From contig NZ_CP129407.1 in NCBI RefSeq assembly GCF_030436115.1, positions 860,367 through 924,366 of the forward strand: DNA of 64,000 nucleotides, read 5' to 3'. The translations under genes and the position numbers were made by a program. Source of the DNA: Borrelia sp. P9F1. Its GTDB lineage: Bacteria; Spirochaetota; Spirochaetia; Borreliales; Borreliaceae. Below the pieces are notes generated by a model. It saw only the letters and a program-made list of their open reading frames with translations. It searched no databases and had not been told where the DNA came from. This document shows positions 9,804-18,664 of this stretch, one piece after another. Numbering within the stretch: the first letter of the stretch is position 1; each line of letters begins with the position of its first letter.

Positions 9804-10931
9804 ATGTTTAGTATTGTTAAAAATGATAACAGTTCTAGTGCACGGATTGGTGTGCTTAATCTTCCTCATGGAAGAGTCAATACCCCATGTTTCATGCCAG
9901 TTGGAACTTTGGGTGCAATGAAAGCTTTAAAACACGATGTACTTGAGAAATTGGGTTGTAATTTGATTCTTGCAAACACATATCATCTTTATTTAAGACC
10001 TGGTGTGGACATAATAAAGAAATACGGAGGTTTGCATAAATTTACGGCCTGGGATAAAAATTTTTTAACAGATTCTGGTGGGTTTCAAGTTTTTTCTTTA
10101 TCTAAGCTTCGAAAAATTGAAACTGAGGGGATACATTTTCAATCGCATATTGATGGCTCTAGGCATTATTTTACACCTGAGAGCGTATTTAGCATGCAAG
10201 AAATTTTTAAAAGTGATATTATCATGGCACTCGATATTTGTAGTCCGTATGGTATTGAATACAATGATGCAAATTTGTATACAAATATTACAACTTCTTG
10301 GGCGCGTCGTACATTTAGTGCTTATGAGAACAGAAAAGAAGGATATGGTGGTCTTTTATTTTTAATAACTCAGGGTAATTTTTTTAAAGATTTAAGAAAA
10401 AGGAGTACGGAAGAGATTTTGGAATTAAATAGCCCAGGTGTTGCGATAGGAGGGATTTCTGTTGGGGAACCAAGGGATAAATATCTAGAAATTCTTGAAT
10501 ACAATTCTTTCTTAATACCCGAAGATAAGCCAAAGTATGTAATGGGAATTGGTACACCTCACTATATATTGGATGCCATATATTATGGTATTGATATTTT
10601 TGATTGCGTTAATCCTGCAAGAATTGCTAGACATGGATCACTTTTAACTGATGATGGAATATTGCGTATTAAGAGATCTGAATTTAGTAACGATACTTCT
10701 CCTGTTGAGAAAAATTGTGTGTGTACTTTGTGTACAAGGTATTCAAGAGGCTATTTGAGGCATTTAATAAAATCAGAAGAAACCCTTGGAATAATGTTGG
10801 CTAGTGAGCATAATATATGCTACATGTTTAGGCTTATTGAAAAGGCTAGGGATGCAATTATGAATGATGATTTTGCAAGGTTTAGAAAACTTTATCTACA
10901 AAGATATGATGAAGGTAATTTTTATGAATAA
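9804..10931 (+). CDS. tgt: Queuine tRNA-ribosyltransferase (tRNA-guanine transglycosylase)
   Basis: 375 residues. It exchanges G34 of tRNAs with GUN anticodons for a queuosine precursor. Key motifs: [20 protein letters not shown], and [15 protein letters not shown], which contains the catalytic Asp. The zinc site is the CVCTLC cluster plus a later Cys/His in the C-terminal part. The ATG at 9804 is placed by GAGGAG at 9795-9800; the longer open frame reads back into lptG and is not expected to be used. The stop overlaps the murJ start by 8 bp. Confidence 0.95.
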   Translation: MFSIVKNDNSSSARIGVLNLPHGRVNTPCFMPVGTLGAMKALKHDVLEKLGCNLILANTYHLYLRPGVDIIKKYGGLHKFTAWDKNFLTDSGGFQVFSLSKLRKIETEGIHFQSHIDGSRHYFTPESVFSMQEIFKSDIIMALDICSPYGIEYNDANLYTNITTSWARRTFSAYENRKEGYGGLLFLITQGNFFKDLRKRSTEEILELNSPGVAIGGISVGEPRDKYLEILEYNSFLIPEDKPKYVMGIGTPHYILDAIYYGIDIFDCVNPARIARHGSLLTDDGILRIKRSEFSNDTSPVEKNCVCTLCTRYSRGYLRHLIKSEETLGIMLASEHNICYMFRLIEKARDAIMNDDFARFRKLYLQRYDEGNFYE

Positions 10932-12444
10932 AGATGTTATCTCAACAATTGTTGTTATGATTTCTGTCTTTTTGTCAAGAATAATGGGTTTTGTGAAAAT
11001 AAAAGTATTTTCTTACTATTTCGGGGCAAATCTTGAAGCAGATATTTTCAATTATGTTTTCAACATTCCAAATAATTTAAGAAAGATCATTTCAGAAGGT
11101 GCAATGACTTCGGCTTTTATGCCTGAGTTTACTCATGAAAGAAATAAATCTAGTAGACATGCTATTTCTTTTTTCAGGAGCGTTGCTACTTTTAATATCA
11201 TAAGTATTAGTTTTATTAGCTTTATTATGATTATGTTTTCCAGACAGATTATACACTATGTTTCCTTCTATAGGAATGGAGATTTAGAGCTAGCTAGTCG
11301 TATGTTTAATTACTTGATACTCTACATCTTACTCGTAAGTTTGGCGGCAATATTTGCATCGGTGCTCAATTCGTATAAGGTTTTTTTTATTCCATCCATT
11401 GCGCCCATTATGCTTTCCATTAGTGCCATATTAAGTATATTTTTGTTTTATGAGCAGTATGGGATATATAGTGCCGTTGTTGGAGTGCTTGTTGGGGGTG
11501 TTTTACAATTTTTAATTCAATTAATAAATTGTATTTTTATTGGAGTCACATATGTACCAGTTTTTAGTTTTAATAATCCCGCATTTTTGAGATTTTTAAA
11601 GAGATGGTCATATATGATTTTATCGGCTTCGCTTTCTATATTTACTCAGCAAATTTCATTCGCGTTAGCGTCAACTCTGGAAGTTGGGAGTGTTTCTGTT
11701 TTAAGTAACGCAATTGTTTATTATCAACTGCCTGTTGGTATTTTTTATGTTTCCATTTCCACAGTTATTTTCCCTAAAATGGCAGAATATGCATCCTTGG
11801 GTAGCAGAAAGAAGTTAAATGATATTTTAAATCGGGGGATAGAGATTTTGATTCTGCTTTTAGTTCCAATATCATTTTTGATGTACACTTGGGCTGGTCC
11901 TATTTTAAACTTATTGCTTACAGGAGGTAGATTTTCCATACATGACACGCAGAGGACGGTTAGTGTATTGCGGTATTTTTTGGTTGGATTGACATTTTCT
12001 TCTATTTTTGGATTTTTTCAGAAATATTATTTTTCTATCCGTGATTCAGGAACCCCTCTTTATTTTAATATTCTTTTTTCTGTTATTGATATTCTTATTT
12101 CAGTTTTTGGCATTAACCTCTTTAAGGTGGATATTTTGCCTCTTGCACAATCAGTTTCTTTTGCCCTTTGTGTTGTTATTTTTTATTTTGTTGGATTAAG
12201 AAGAGGTATGAAACTTGAGATTGCTAGATCTGTTGTAGCCTTTATGAAGGCATGTTCATCTCTTGTTCCTCTGTATTTAGTTTATATGGCTTTTAAGGGT
12301 TTTGGGTGGGATATGGGTTTTAGTTTTAATAATTTTTTTCTTTTAAGCTTTGCAGGTATTATCAGTATTGTTATTTTAGTGGTGTGTTATTATTTTCTTG
12401 GAGTTATGAACTTTTTTAAGTTAGCCAATAGGGAGCTTGTATGA
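10924..12444 (+). CDS. murJ: Lipid II flippase MurJ
   Basis: 506 residues, typical for MurJ (formerly MviN) of the MOP exporter superfamily, which flips the peptidoglycan precursor lipid II. It has about 14 hydrophobic segments and the signature N-terminus [29 protein letters not shown], followed by [21 protein letters not shown] chose the ATG at 10924, which overlaps the tgt stop (ATGAATAA); upstream in-frame starts lie well inside tgt. The TGA overlaps the next ATG. Its membership of the lptF/lptG cluster gathers several envelope genes. Confidence 0.94.
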   Translation: MNKDVISTIVVMISVFLSRIMGFVKIKVFSYYFGANLEADIFNYVFNIPNNLRKIISEGAMTSAFMPEFTHERNKSSRHAISFFRSVATFNIISISFISFIMIMFSRQIIHYVSFYRNGDLELASRMFNYLILYILLVSLAAIFASVLNSYKVFFIPSIAPIMLSISAILSIFLFYEQYGIYSAVVGVLVGGVLQFLIQLINCIFIGVTYVPVFSFNNPAFLRFLKRWSYMILSASLSIFTQQISFALASTLEVGSVSVLSNAIVYYQLPVGIFYVSISTVIFPKMAEYASLGSRKKLNDILNRGIEILILLLVPISFLMYTWAGPILNLLLTGGRFSIHDTQRTVSVLRYFLVGLTFSSIFGFFQKYYFSIRDSGTPLYFNILFSVIDILISVFGINLFKVDILPLAQSVSFALCVVIFYFVGLRRGMKLEIARSVVAFMKACSSLVPLYLVYMAFKGFGWDMGFSFNNFFLLSFAGIISIVILVVCYYFLGVMNFFKLANRELV

Positions 12445-13853
12445 AGTATTTGTTATTTATTATTTTGTACTTTGTTGTGTTGGATACTTTTGCTGTTGAC
12501 GATCCTTTGTTGCCAATAGAGCCTGTAGAGCCTAATCTTCCTGAGTTTAATTCAGATAAAGATATTCAAAATAGTCCCGATAGTAATTCTACTAAAAGGT
12601 CTAGTGTGCAAGATATTAATCAAGTAAGGAATATTATTGCTTATGGACTTGATGTTCAAGTGATTGAGATTGTTAAGAGACTTAAGAAGTCGGGTGATGG
12701 TGAGTACAATTCTTTACTTGAGAAAAGATTACAAAAAACTTTTAATGTTGAACTTAAGGGAGCAATTCTTGATTTGTTTCTATCTCTTAAACATAAAGGT
12801 GGTGTTAGCGTTGCTAATTATATTCTTGATAATTATGAAACTAGGAGATATCCTAACCAGCTAATTAATGGAGCGCTTTTATACCTTAAGGAACTTAGTA
12901 GCAAGGATGATTTGAAGAAAGTTCTTGTTGACATACTTGAAAATAAAGAAGGGAATATTGTATCTATTGCAGCGCATTATCTTGGTGAGATTTCTGCTGT
13001 TGAATATTCGAAGAATATGATGGATGTTTATGATAAATACTCTGGGAACGACGGGGTTAGATCTGCAATACTTGTTGCATTAGGGAAATCTAATGCTTTT
13101 GAGTATGGGGATAAAATATATGAGATTTCTATGGATAGGTATGAAAGCCCAACAATAAAGGCCTCTGCAATCAGAGCGCTATCTTACCTTGTCCCTGAAA
13201 AAATAACAGAAAATGCCGAGTTATATCTTCAAGACAACAATAACAATTCTAATATTAAGATTGCCATTATTGAAGCACTGTCAAGGGATGTATCTGAGAA
13301 ATCGAAAGAGATTTTGCAGGATTTTTTAAGGGATTCAGATGAAGCACTTAGGGTTAAAGCTGTGAATGCTATTAAGGGGCATGGTGATATTTCTGCTAAA
13401 GAAGCATTGGTTTACAAGGTTAAAAGCGATCCTTCTTTTAGGGTTAGGGAAGCGTCCGGTAAGGCCCTAGTTGATATGGGTTCTGGTTATCAAGAAATAA
13501 AAAATATTATATTAGAACCTGCTATTGAAAATAATTTTAAACTTACTATGTTTGGTTATCTTTTGGATAAGAATGTGGGTTTCGCACTTTTAGCTGCACT
13601 AGATCTTTTGAAAAAGGAAAATATCAATAAACCCTCAAAGATTTTAACAGAAGTAGCTGCGTTACTTGCTGCTAGAAAGGGTAATTTCGATAATTTTTAT
13701 TCTAAGATTATTAATAGCAAAGATGTTGATTTAAGAAATCTTGCAATTAAGGGCGCTGTTTACAACAAGTCTTCCACACTCGCAAGTAGGCTTAAGGAGA
13801 TAAAAGAGACAGCAACTTCGGAGTACTTAAAAAGACTCTTACAAAATTATTAG
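12441..13853 (+). CDS. Exported HEAT-repeat protein
   Basis: 470 residues. The N-terminus ([19 protein letters not shown]) is a signal peptide or anchor, probably cleaved after TFA and without a lipobox Cys. A Pro/Asn/Ser-rich linker follows, then helical pairs from about residue 65 to the end of HEAT/PBS-lyase type (for example SPTIKASAIRALSYL, NIKIAIIEALSRDV, DEALRVKAVNAIKG, DPSFRVREASGKALVDMG). This is a protein-interaction solenoid with no visible catalytic site. It overlaps murJ by 4 bp (ATGA), and its stop overlaps the stop of convergent coaBC by 4 bp. Confidence 0.85.
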   Translation: MKYLLFIILYFVVLDTFAVDDPLLPIEPVEPNLPEFNSDKDIQNSPDSNSTKRSSVQDINQVRNIIAYGLDVQVIEIVKRLKKSGDGEYNSLLEKRLQKTFNVELKGAILDLFLSLKHKGGVSVANYILDNYETRRYPNQLINGALLYLKELSSKDDLKKVLVDILENKEGNIVSIAAHYLGEISAVEYSKNMMDVYDKYSGNDGVRSAILVALGKSNAFEYGDKIYEISMDRYESPTIKASAIRALSYLVPEKITENAELYLQDNNNNSNIKIAIIEALSRDVSEKSKEILQDFLRDSDEALRVKAVNAIKGHGDISAKEALVYKVKSDPSFRVREASGKALVDMGSGYQEIKNIILEPAIENNFKLTMFGYLLDKNVGFALLAALDLLKKENINKPSKILTEVAALLAARKGNFDNFYSKIINSKDVDLRNLAIKGAVYNKSSTLASRLKEIKETATSEYLKRLLQNY

Positions 13854-15031
13854 TATAGAATTTTTAAAATCTCTGTTGCTATTTCTTTTTTTGACATTTC
13901 AGGAATTTCTTGAATGTTATTTTTATTGTCTATTATGTGAATTTTGTTTAAATTTGATCCGAAATATTTTAAGTCATTGGCAATGATATAATCTAAGTTT
14001 TTTGTTTTGAGTTTTTTTTTAGCTTCATCTATTAGATTTTCAGGTTTTTGGGCACAAAATCCAATAATAATTTGGTTTTTGGTTTTATTTCTACCGATAT
14101 GTTTTATGATGTCTGGATTTTTTATGAGCTTAATATGGAGATTTTCTAACTCATTTTTTTTAATTTTGTTTGCGTAAATTTTTTCAGGTTTAAAATCTGC
14201 AATAGCAGCAGCCCCAATGATTACATCAAATTTTTGATATATTTTTGTTGTTTCCTCATACATCTCTGCTGCTGTTTTTACTCTAATAACATTTATTCCA
14301 TCAGGTGTTCTTTCTTTACTAGGGCCTGAAACTATCGTTACATCAGCACCTAGATTTTTTGCTTCAATTCCTAGATTAAATCCCATTTGTCCGGTTGATT
14401 TATTTGAAAAGTGGCGAATTGGATCTAGTGCTTCTTCAGTTCTAGAGGCGGTTATTAATATTTTTTTATTCTGTAGTGGCGAATATGCCTTAAACTCACC
14501 TAGTATTATTCTTAAAATATCATTTTCATCCCTAAGACGTCCAATGGCATTTGAAGAGCAAGCCAGAAATCCTTCGTCGGGTTCAATAAATTTATAATTA
14601 TATTTCTTTAATTTTTGGATATTCTCTTCTAAAATGGGATTCATATACATCATGTTATTCATTGCTACTGCAAAATAAGTGGGGGCAGTGCTGGCAGATA
14701 TTATTGTGCTTAAAGCGTCATCGGCAATGCCCGTTGCAATTTTGGAGATAATATTGTAGGTAGCAGGGAGGATCAGTATTAAGTCTGCCCATCTTGCTAG
14801 ATTAATGTGTTCTACTTTTTCATGGGGTGTTTCCCATAGATTGCAGACTACATTGTGTTTCGAAACAGTCTCTAGTGTTAGCGGAGTAATAAATTTAGTG
14901 GCATTTTTTGTCATTACAACCCTGACAGCGTATCCCAGCTTTACTAAATGTGATACAATGTAGGCCGATTTATAGGCTGCAATACCCCCACACACTCCTA
15001 CTAGTATGTTTTTATTCAGTTTGAATTTCAT
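13850..15031 (-). CDS. coaBC: Phosphopantothenoylcysteine decarboxylase / phosphopantothenate-cysteine ligase
   Basis: 393 residues, the bifunctional Dfp enzyme for two steps of coenzyme A synthesis. The N-terminal CoaC flavoprotein half has GVCGGIAAYKSAYIV, the active-site His in VEHINLARWADL, the flavin motif LILPATYNIISKIATGIADD, and AVAMNNMMYMNP. The C-terminal CoaB half starts near KKILITASRTEEALDPIRHFS. It is divergent from the pantothenate uptake genes yhdT-panF, which supply the substrate of the upstream kinase step. A TATAAT lies 7 nt before the ATG with no Shine-Dalgarno, so the message may be leaderless. Confidence 0.95.
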   Translation of the reverse strand: MKFKLNKNILVGVCGGIAAYKSAYIVSHLVKLGYAVRVVMTKNATKFITPLTLETVSKHNVVCNLWETPHEKVEHINLARWADLILILPATYNIISKIATGIADDALSTIISASTAPTYFAVAMNNMMYMNPILEENIQKLKKYNYKFIEPDEGFLACSSNAIGRLRDENDILRIILGEFKAYSPLQNKKILITASRTEEALDPIRHFSNKSTGQMGFNLGIEAKNLGADVTIVSGPSKERTPDGINVIRVKTAAEMYEETTKIYQKFDVIIGAAAIADFKPEKIYANKIKKNELENLHIKLIKNPDIIKHIGRNKTKNQIIIGFCAQKPENLIDEAKKKLKTKNLDYIIANDLKYFGSNLNKIHIIDNKNNIQEIPEMSKKEIATEILKILY

Positions 15032-15038
15032 ATGTAAT

Positions 15039-15044
15039 ATTATA
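15039..15044 (-). promoter_or_regulatory. -10 box of coaBC, possible leaderless transcript
   Basis: On the minus strand TATAAT ends 7 nt before the coaBC ATG (15031), which would place the transcription start at or next to the start codon. No purine-rich ribosome-binding site is present. No clear -35 is found 17 bp upstream, and the region is so AT-rich that chance TATAAT matches occur, so confidence is modest. Confidence 0.35.
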
Positions 15045-15083
15045 TAAAATATTCTAAATTATATAATTAGAGTAAATTATTAT

Positions 15084-15107
15084 ATATGTTATTTACATAT
15101 AACATAT
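15084..15107. promoter_or_regulatory. Perfect 9-bp inverted repeat between coaBC and yhdT-panF
   Basis: ATATGTTAT (15084-15092) and ATAACATAT (15099-15107) are exact inverse complements around a 6-bp centre, in the middle of the 138-bp divergent spacer 15032-15169. The size and symmetry fit a dimeric repressor or activator site. Its position between CoA synthesis and pantothenate uptake suggests joint control. The rest of the spacer is A/T-rich with no other clear element. Confidence 0.4.
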
Positions 15108-15169
15108 GTGGTTGTGATATTATAATAAAATAATCTAAATATATAATTTATTATGACTAAATATACGAT

Positions 15170-15385
15170 TTGTATGATATACATATAAATGTGAAAAATA
15201 AGGTATTTTTTTCAAGTTTGATATACTTATTTTTGTTCCTTTGTTGGTTTTCGTCCTATCGTTTTTTTATCTTCTCTGTTACGGTGTTCAATATTCCTCT
15301 TTGGTTTTTCTTATCATGTATCTTGTTTCCTGGCTTAAGCTTATCACTGGTTTGTATTTTTGTATATTTCTTAAAGGATGAGTAG
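15170..15385 (+). CDS. yhdT: YhdT-like small membrane protein beside PanF
   Basis: 71 residues or fewer, with two strongly hydrophobic segments (about residues 14-34 and 40-65) and a charged end (FLKDE), matching the DUF997/YhdT family that is encoded directly before panF in many bacteria. The start is uncertain: TTG at 15170 gives 71 residues and GTG at 15191 gives 64; neither has a good Shine-Dalgarno. Its end overlaps the panF start by 8 bp, implying translational coupling. It is presumed to be an accessory factor of pantothenate uptake, from context only. Confidence 0.7.
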   Translation: MYDIHINVKNKVFFSSLIYLFLFLCWFSSYRFFIFSVTVFNIPLWFFLSCILFPGLSLSLVCIFVYFLKDE

Positions 15386-16796
15386 AGGGTTTTTTTTACT
15401 TTTTATCTTTTTAATTCTTTATTGTATTTTTGGTATTTTTGGCAAGAGACAGAGGGAGGGAATTTCATTTTTACATAATTATTTTCTTGCTAATCGGGGT
15501 ATAAACTTTTTTGTAATGGCACTAGTTATTGCTTCTAGTTACATTAGTGCCAGTAGTTTTATTTCAGGGCCTTCAGCTGTTTATAAGTATGGAATGTCTT
15601 TTGTCCTTTTGGCAGTTATTCAAATCCCTGCAGGTATAATTTCGTTTACTATTGTTGGAGAGAGATTGAATATAGAGGCTAGGAAGATTAATGCGATAAA
15701 TATTGTTGACTATATTAGACATAGATATAACAGCAATTCTTTAGCTCTTTTTAGTAGTTTTGTAATAATTTTTTTCTCTTTATTCTTGATCTCGGCTCAA
15801 CTTATTGGAGGGGCTAGGCTTTTAGAGTTTTTTTTAAAACTTGATTATCGTGATTCTCTTATTTTTTTCTCTTTATTTGTCTTCTTATATGTCTGCCTAG
15901 GAGGATTTAAGATGGTGGCGTATACGGATTTAATTCAAGGAATTTTTATGATTGTAGCGTCTGTGATTTTATTTTTAAGATTAATCAATTTGGGAGGTGG
16001 GATTGACAATATCTTTAAGGAGTCAATCTTGAAACTTGAAAGTAACTTGCTATCGCCTTCAAATTCAGATTTGCGAATCGAATATATAATTTCTTTTTGG
16101 ATATTAACGGGAGTTGGTACATTGGGATTGCCACAACTTGTTAACAACTTTATAGCATTTAAACACAATAGAGATATTAGATTGGCTCTTCCTGTTGCTA
16201 CTTTTTTGATAGGATTTTTAGTAGTCATTATGCATTTGATAGGTTTTTTCTCTCTTGTTATCTTTCCCAATTTCGAGCCAAATGATAAGGTTATAATAAG
16301 CGTGGCCTTAGAGGTATTAGGGTCTAGGTTGTTTTTTTTATTTTTTATTGGGCTTCTATCGGCAATAATGTCCACAATAGACACAGGCTTTCTTTTTGTT
16401 TCATCAATTTGGGTAAATACAGTGATTGCTTTGAATAAAAAAATTGTGGATAAAGACAGAATCAGTTTAGTTACTGTTATTTCTAATGCTTGCTTTGTTG
16501 TAGTAATAGTGCTCTTTTCTTTAAGGCCACCGGATTTTTTGCTTTTTGTGAATATTTTTGCGATTGGAGCCTTAGAAGTTTCATTTTTTTCTACTATTGT
16601 TTTTGGACTCTACTTTAGGTTTGTAAGTAAAACTTCTGCTTTTGTTTCTCAGTTTTTAGGGCTTTTAAGTTATTTAATCATAATTTTTTGTGAAATGGAT
16701 AGTTATTCTTTCCATCCTGTTGTTCCCTCCTTTTTTATTGCTGTATTTTCATTTTTGATAGTTAATCTTATTTGTAGGCGATATAGTAATATTTAG
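15378..16796 (+). CDS. panF: Sodium/pantothenate symporter
   Basis: 472 residues and about 13 membrane helices, a member of the sodium:solute symporter (SSS) family. Recognisable parts: FLANRGINFFVMALVIASSYISASSFISGPSAVYKYG near the N-terminus with the helix-1 Na+ site, the helix-5 region GGFKMVAYTDLIQGIFM, and FFIGLLSAIMSTIDTGFLFVSS, the conserved Ser/Thr-Asp stretch of helix 8. It overlaps yhdT and lies across a divergent promoter from coaBC, so pantothenate is the likely substrate. Borrelia lacks de novo pantothenate synthesis, in keeping with reliance on uptake. Confidence 0.9.
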   Translation: MSRGFFLLFIFLILYCIFGIFGKRQREGISFLHNYFLANRGINFFVMALVIASSYISASSFISGPSAVYKYGMSFVLLAVIQIPAGIISFTIVGERLNIEARKINAINIVDYIRHRYNSNSLALFSSFVIIFFSLFLISAQLIGGARLLEFFLKLDYRDSLIFFSLFVFLYVCLGGFKMVAYTDLIQGIFMIVASVILFLRLINLGGGIDNIFKESILKLESNLLSPSNSDLRIEYIISFWILTGVGTLGLPQLVNNFIAFKHNRDIRLALPVATFLIGFLVVIMHLIGFFSLVIFPNFEPNDKVIISVALEVLGSRLFFLFFIGLLSAIMSTIDTGFLFVSSIWVNTVIALNKKIVDKDRISLVTVISNACFVVVIVLFSLRPPDFLLFVNIFAIGALEVSFFSTIVFGLYFRFVSKTSAFVSQFLGLLSYLIIIFCEMDSYSFHPVVPSFFIAVFSFLIVNLICRRYSNI

Positions 16797-16801
16797 TAAT
16801 T

Positions 16802-17755
16802 ATGAGAGCTTTAAATGTTGGAAAATATAATATCATTAATGTTCTTAAGAATGATGATGGGAAGAGGTTAGATTCAGTATTAATAAAGTTTTTAAAATTT
16901 TCTAAGTCTAGGGTAATGAAACATATCAGAAATGGAGATATTCTTTTAAATAAATTGAAAGTTCCTTTTTCTCATAGAGTTTTTCAGGGCGATGAGATTT
17001 ATCTATACAAACCTTTAATACAAGAATTGAGTACCAACTTGAGGTCGGGCAGAGTTGAGGAAGATATGGTAACAAGAGAGGTTAGGGAAAGAATTGTTTA
17101 TGAGGATGAAGATTTGCTTGTAATTAATAAAAAGAGAGGGATTTTAGTTCATGGAGGTAATTCGCTTGATGCTTTAGTTAATTTTTATCTTTTAAATGAA
17201 AATCTTAAATCCCTTAGTTTTAAACCCTCGGCTGTGCATAGAATTGACAGGAATACTTCAGGAATTATTATTTTTGCAAAAAATTTAGATTCTGCAAGGA
17301 TTTTAAGTAGGGCTTTTAGTTGTGGTGGTGTTATTAAAAAGTATATAGCCTTGCTAGAAGGCGAAATTAAGACAGCCACTGTTTATAGAAATTTTTTGTA
17401 CAGAGATAAAGTTGCAAGAAAAACCTTGGTATTTGAAAAGTCGGATAAGATTAATGCTGTAACTCATGTTAAACCAATTTTAATTTCTAAATTTTTTACT
17501 CTTGCCGAGATTTCAATAGAAACAGGTTTTACTCATCAAATAAGGGCACAGTGTGCCTTTAATGGTCATGCTTTAGTTGATGATAAGAAATATCATTCTA
17601 AATATAGAAAAGCTAATTACTTTTTACATTCCTTTTTGGTAGAATTTAGGGAGCCATTATTTTTAAAGAATGGGTTTTTTGTTGAGCCTAGATCAGACTT
17701 TTTGCAACGGGTAAGCGATATTTTTGGTGTGTATGAATTTAAAGAATTTATTTAG
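16802..17755 (+). CDS. RluA-family 23S rRNA pseudouridine synthase (S4 domain)
   Basis: 317 residues. An N-terminal S4 RNA-binding domain (about residues 17-75, RLDSVLIKFLKFSKSRVMKHIRNGDILLN) is followed by the RluA catalytic domain with VHRIDRNTSGIIIFAKN, where the Asp is the nucleophile, and THQIRAQCAFNGHALVDDKKY. The exact target (RluC or RluD type) cannot be settled by reading. It follows panF after 5 bp and overlaps the next gene, so it is probably in the same transcript. Confidence 0.9.
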   Translation: MRALNVGKYNIINVLKNDDGKRLDSVLIKFLKFSKSRVMKHIRNGDILLNKLKVPFSHRVFQGDEIYLYKPLIQELSTNLRSGRVEEDMVTREVRERIVYEDEDLLVINKKRGILVHGGNSLDALVNFYLLNENLKSLSFKPSAVHRIDRNTSGIIIFAKNLDSARILSRAFSCGGVIKKYIALLEGEIKTATVYRNFLYRDKVARKTLVFEKSDKINAVTHVKPILISKFFTLAEISIETGFTHQIRAQCAFNGHALVDDKKYHSKYRKANYFLHSFLVEFREPLFLKNGFFVEPRSDFLQRVSDIFGVYEFKEFI

Positions 17756-18650
17756 TAAATTTATGTTTGGTAATGTCTTGAATGCTATTAAAGGCGTTTC
17801 GGCTATTGTTAAGCATAAATTTGTTAGGACAAAGGTTTATGCTTTAGTGGGAGCGGCTGGTACTGGTAAGAGTTTTAGATCTCATTTAATAGCAGATAAA
17901 TATGCTATTTCCTTAATAATTGATGATGGTGTTTTGATAAAGAATATGAAGATTATTGCAGGGAGTTCTGCTAAATTTGAAGATAATGTGTTTAATGCGA
18001 TAAGGCGTTCTGTTTTTGAGGATGATCTTCATAGGAATGAAATTGTTGAGGCTCTTCGTAGGGAAGATTTTCATAAGATATTGATACTGGGGACAAGTAT
18101 TCGAATGATAGACAAAATAGTGGCTAGGCTTTTTCTGCCTAGTCCTTTTAAGATTATTTATATAACAGATATTTCTACTAAGCAGGAAATGGAGAAAGCT
18201 AGGATTTCAAGGCAGATGGGAGAACATGTTGTTCCAGCGGCCGCTTTTGAGATAACTTCTGTTAAACCGAGTCTATTATTGGATTCAATTCGAGTCTTTT
18301 TTAAAAGCAGATGGTTTTTTTCTAGGAAAAAAAATTATATCCGTTCTATTGTTAAACCTCATTTTCATGAGGAAGGGGTTTTGTCTGTTTCTAAAAGTGC
18401 GATACGACAAATTATTGAACATTGTGTATCTGAATATAATAGAGATTATATTGTTTATGATCTAAAGATTAAGAAAAACAAGGGGAGTTATTCTTTTAAG
18501 CTTTTTTTAGATGTTCCGCTTGGGAATAATTTACTTGACAATGCAGAAATGCTTAGAAACTATATTGTGGCAAATGTATTAAAGTATACTGTAATTAATA
18601 TGTCTACTATTGATGTTATCATACACAAATTCTATAGCAGTAAAGGGTGA
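17733..18650 (+). CDS. P-loop protein with C-terminal Asp23-like domain
   Basis: About 305 residues from the ATG at 17733, which lies 23 bp inside the previous gene; an ATG at 17763 is an alternative and neither has a good ribosome-binding site. Walker A GAAGTGKS is at residues 40-47, followed by an Asp pair in SLIIDDGVLIK, ILGTSIRMIDKIV and a Lys/Arg-rich middle. The last 90 residues (VSKSAIRQIIEHCVSEYN..., VYDLKIKKNKG..., FLDVPLGNN, then a helix and INMSTIDVIIHKF) look like the Asp23/Gls24 fold. I do not know its substrate. An ATP- or GTP-dependent envelope or cell-cycle role is only a guess from the neighbouring murC. Confidence 0.75.
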   Translation: MNLKNLFSKFMFGNVLNAIKGVSAIVKHKFVRTKVYALVGAAGTGKSFRSHLIADKYAISLIIDDGVLIKNMKIIAGSSAKFEDNVFNAIRRSVFEDDLHRNEIVEALRREDFHKILILGTSIRMIDKIVARLFLPSPFKIIYITDISTKQEMEKARISRQMGEHVVPAAAFEITSVKPSLLLDSIRVFFKSRWFFSRKKNYIRSIVKPHFHEEGVLSVSKSAIRQIIEHCVSEYNRDYIVYDLKIKKNKGSYSFKLFLDVPLGNNLLDNAEMLRNYIVANVLKYTVINMSTIDVIIHKFYSSKG

Positions 18651-18664
18651 TCTGGGAGAAAAGG

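Noticed and set aside
15935-16384. A 149-codon minus-strand open frame within panF
   Set aside because: Shadow of panF; no start signal and low-complexity composition.
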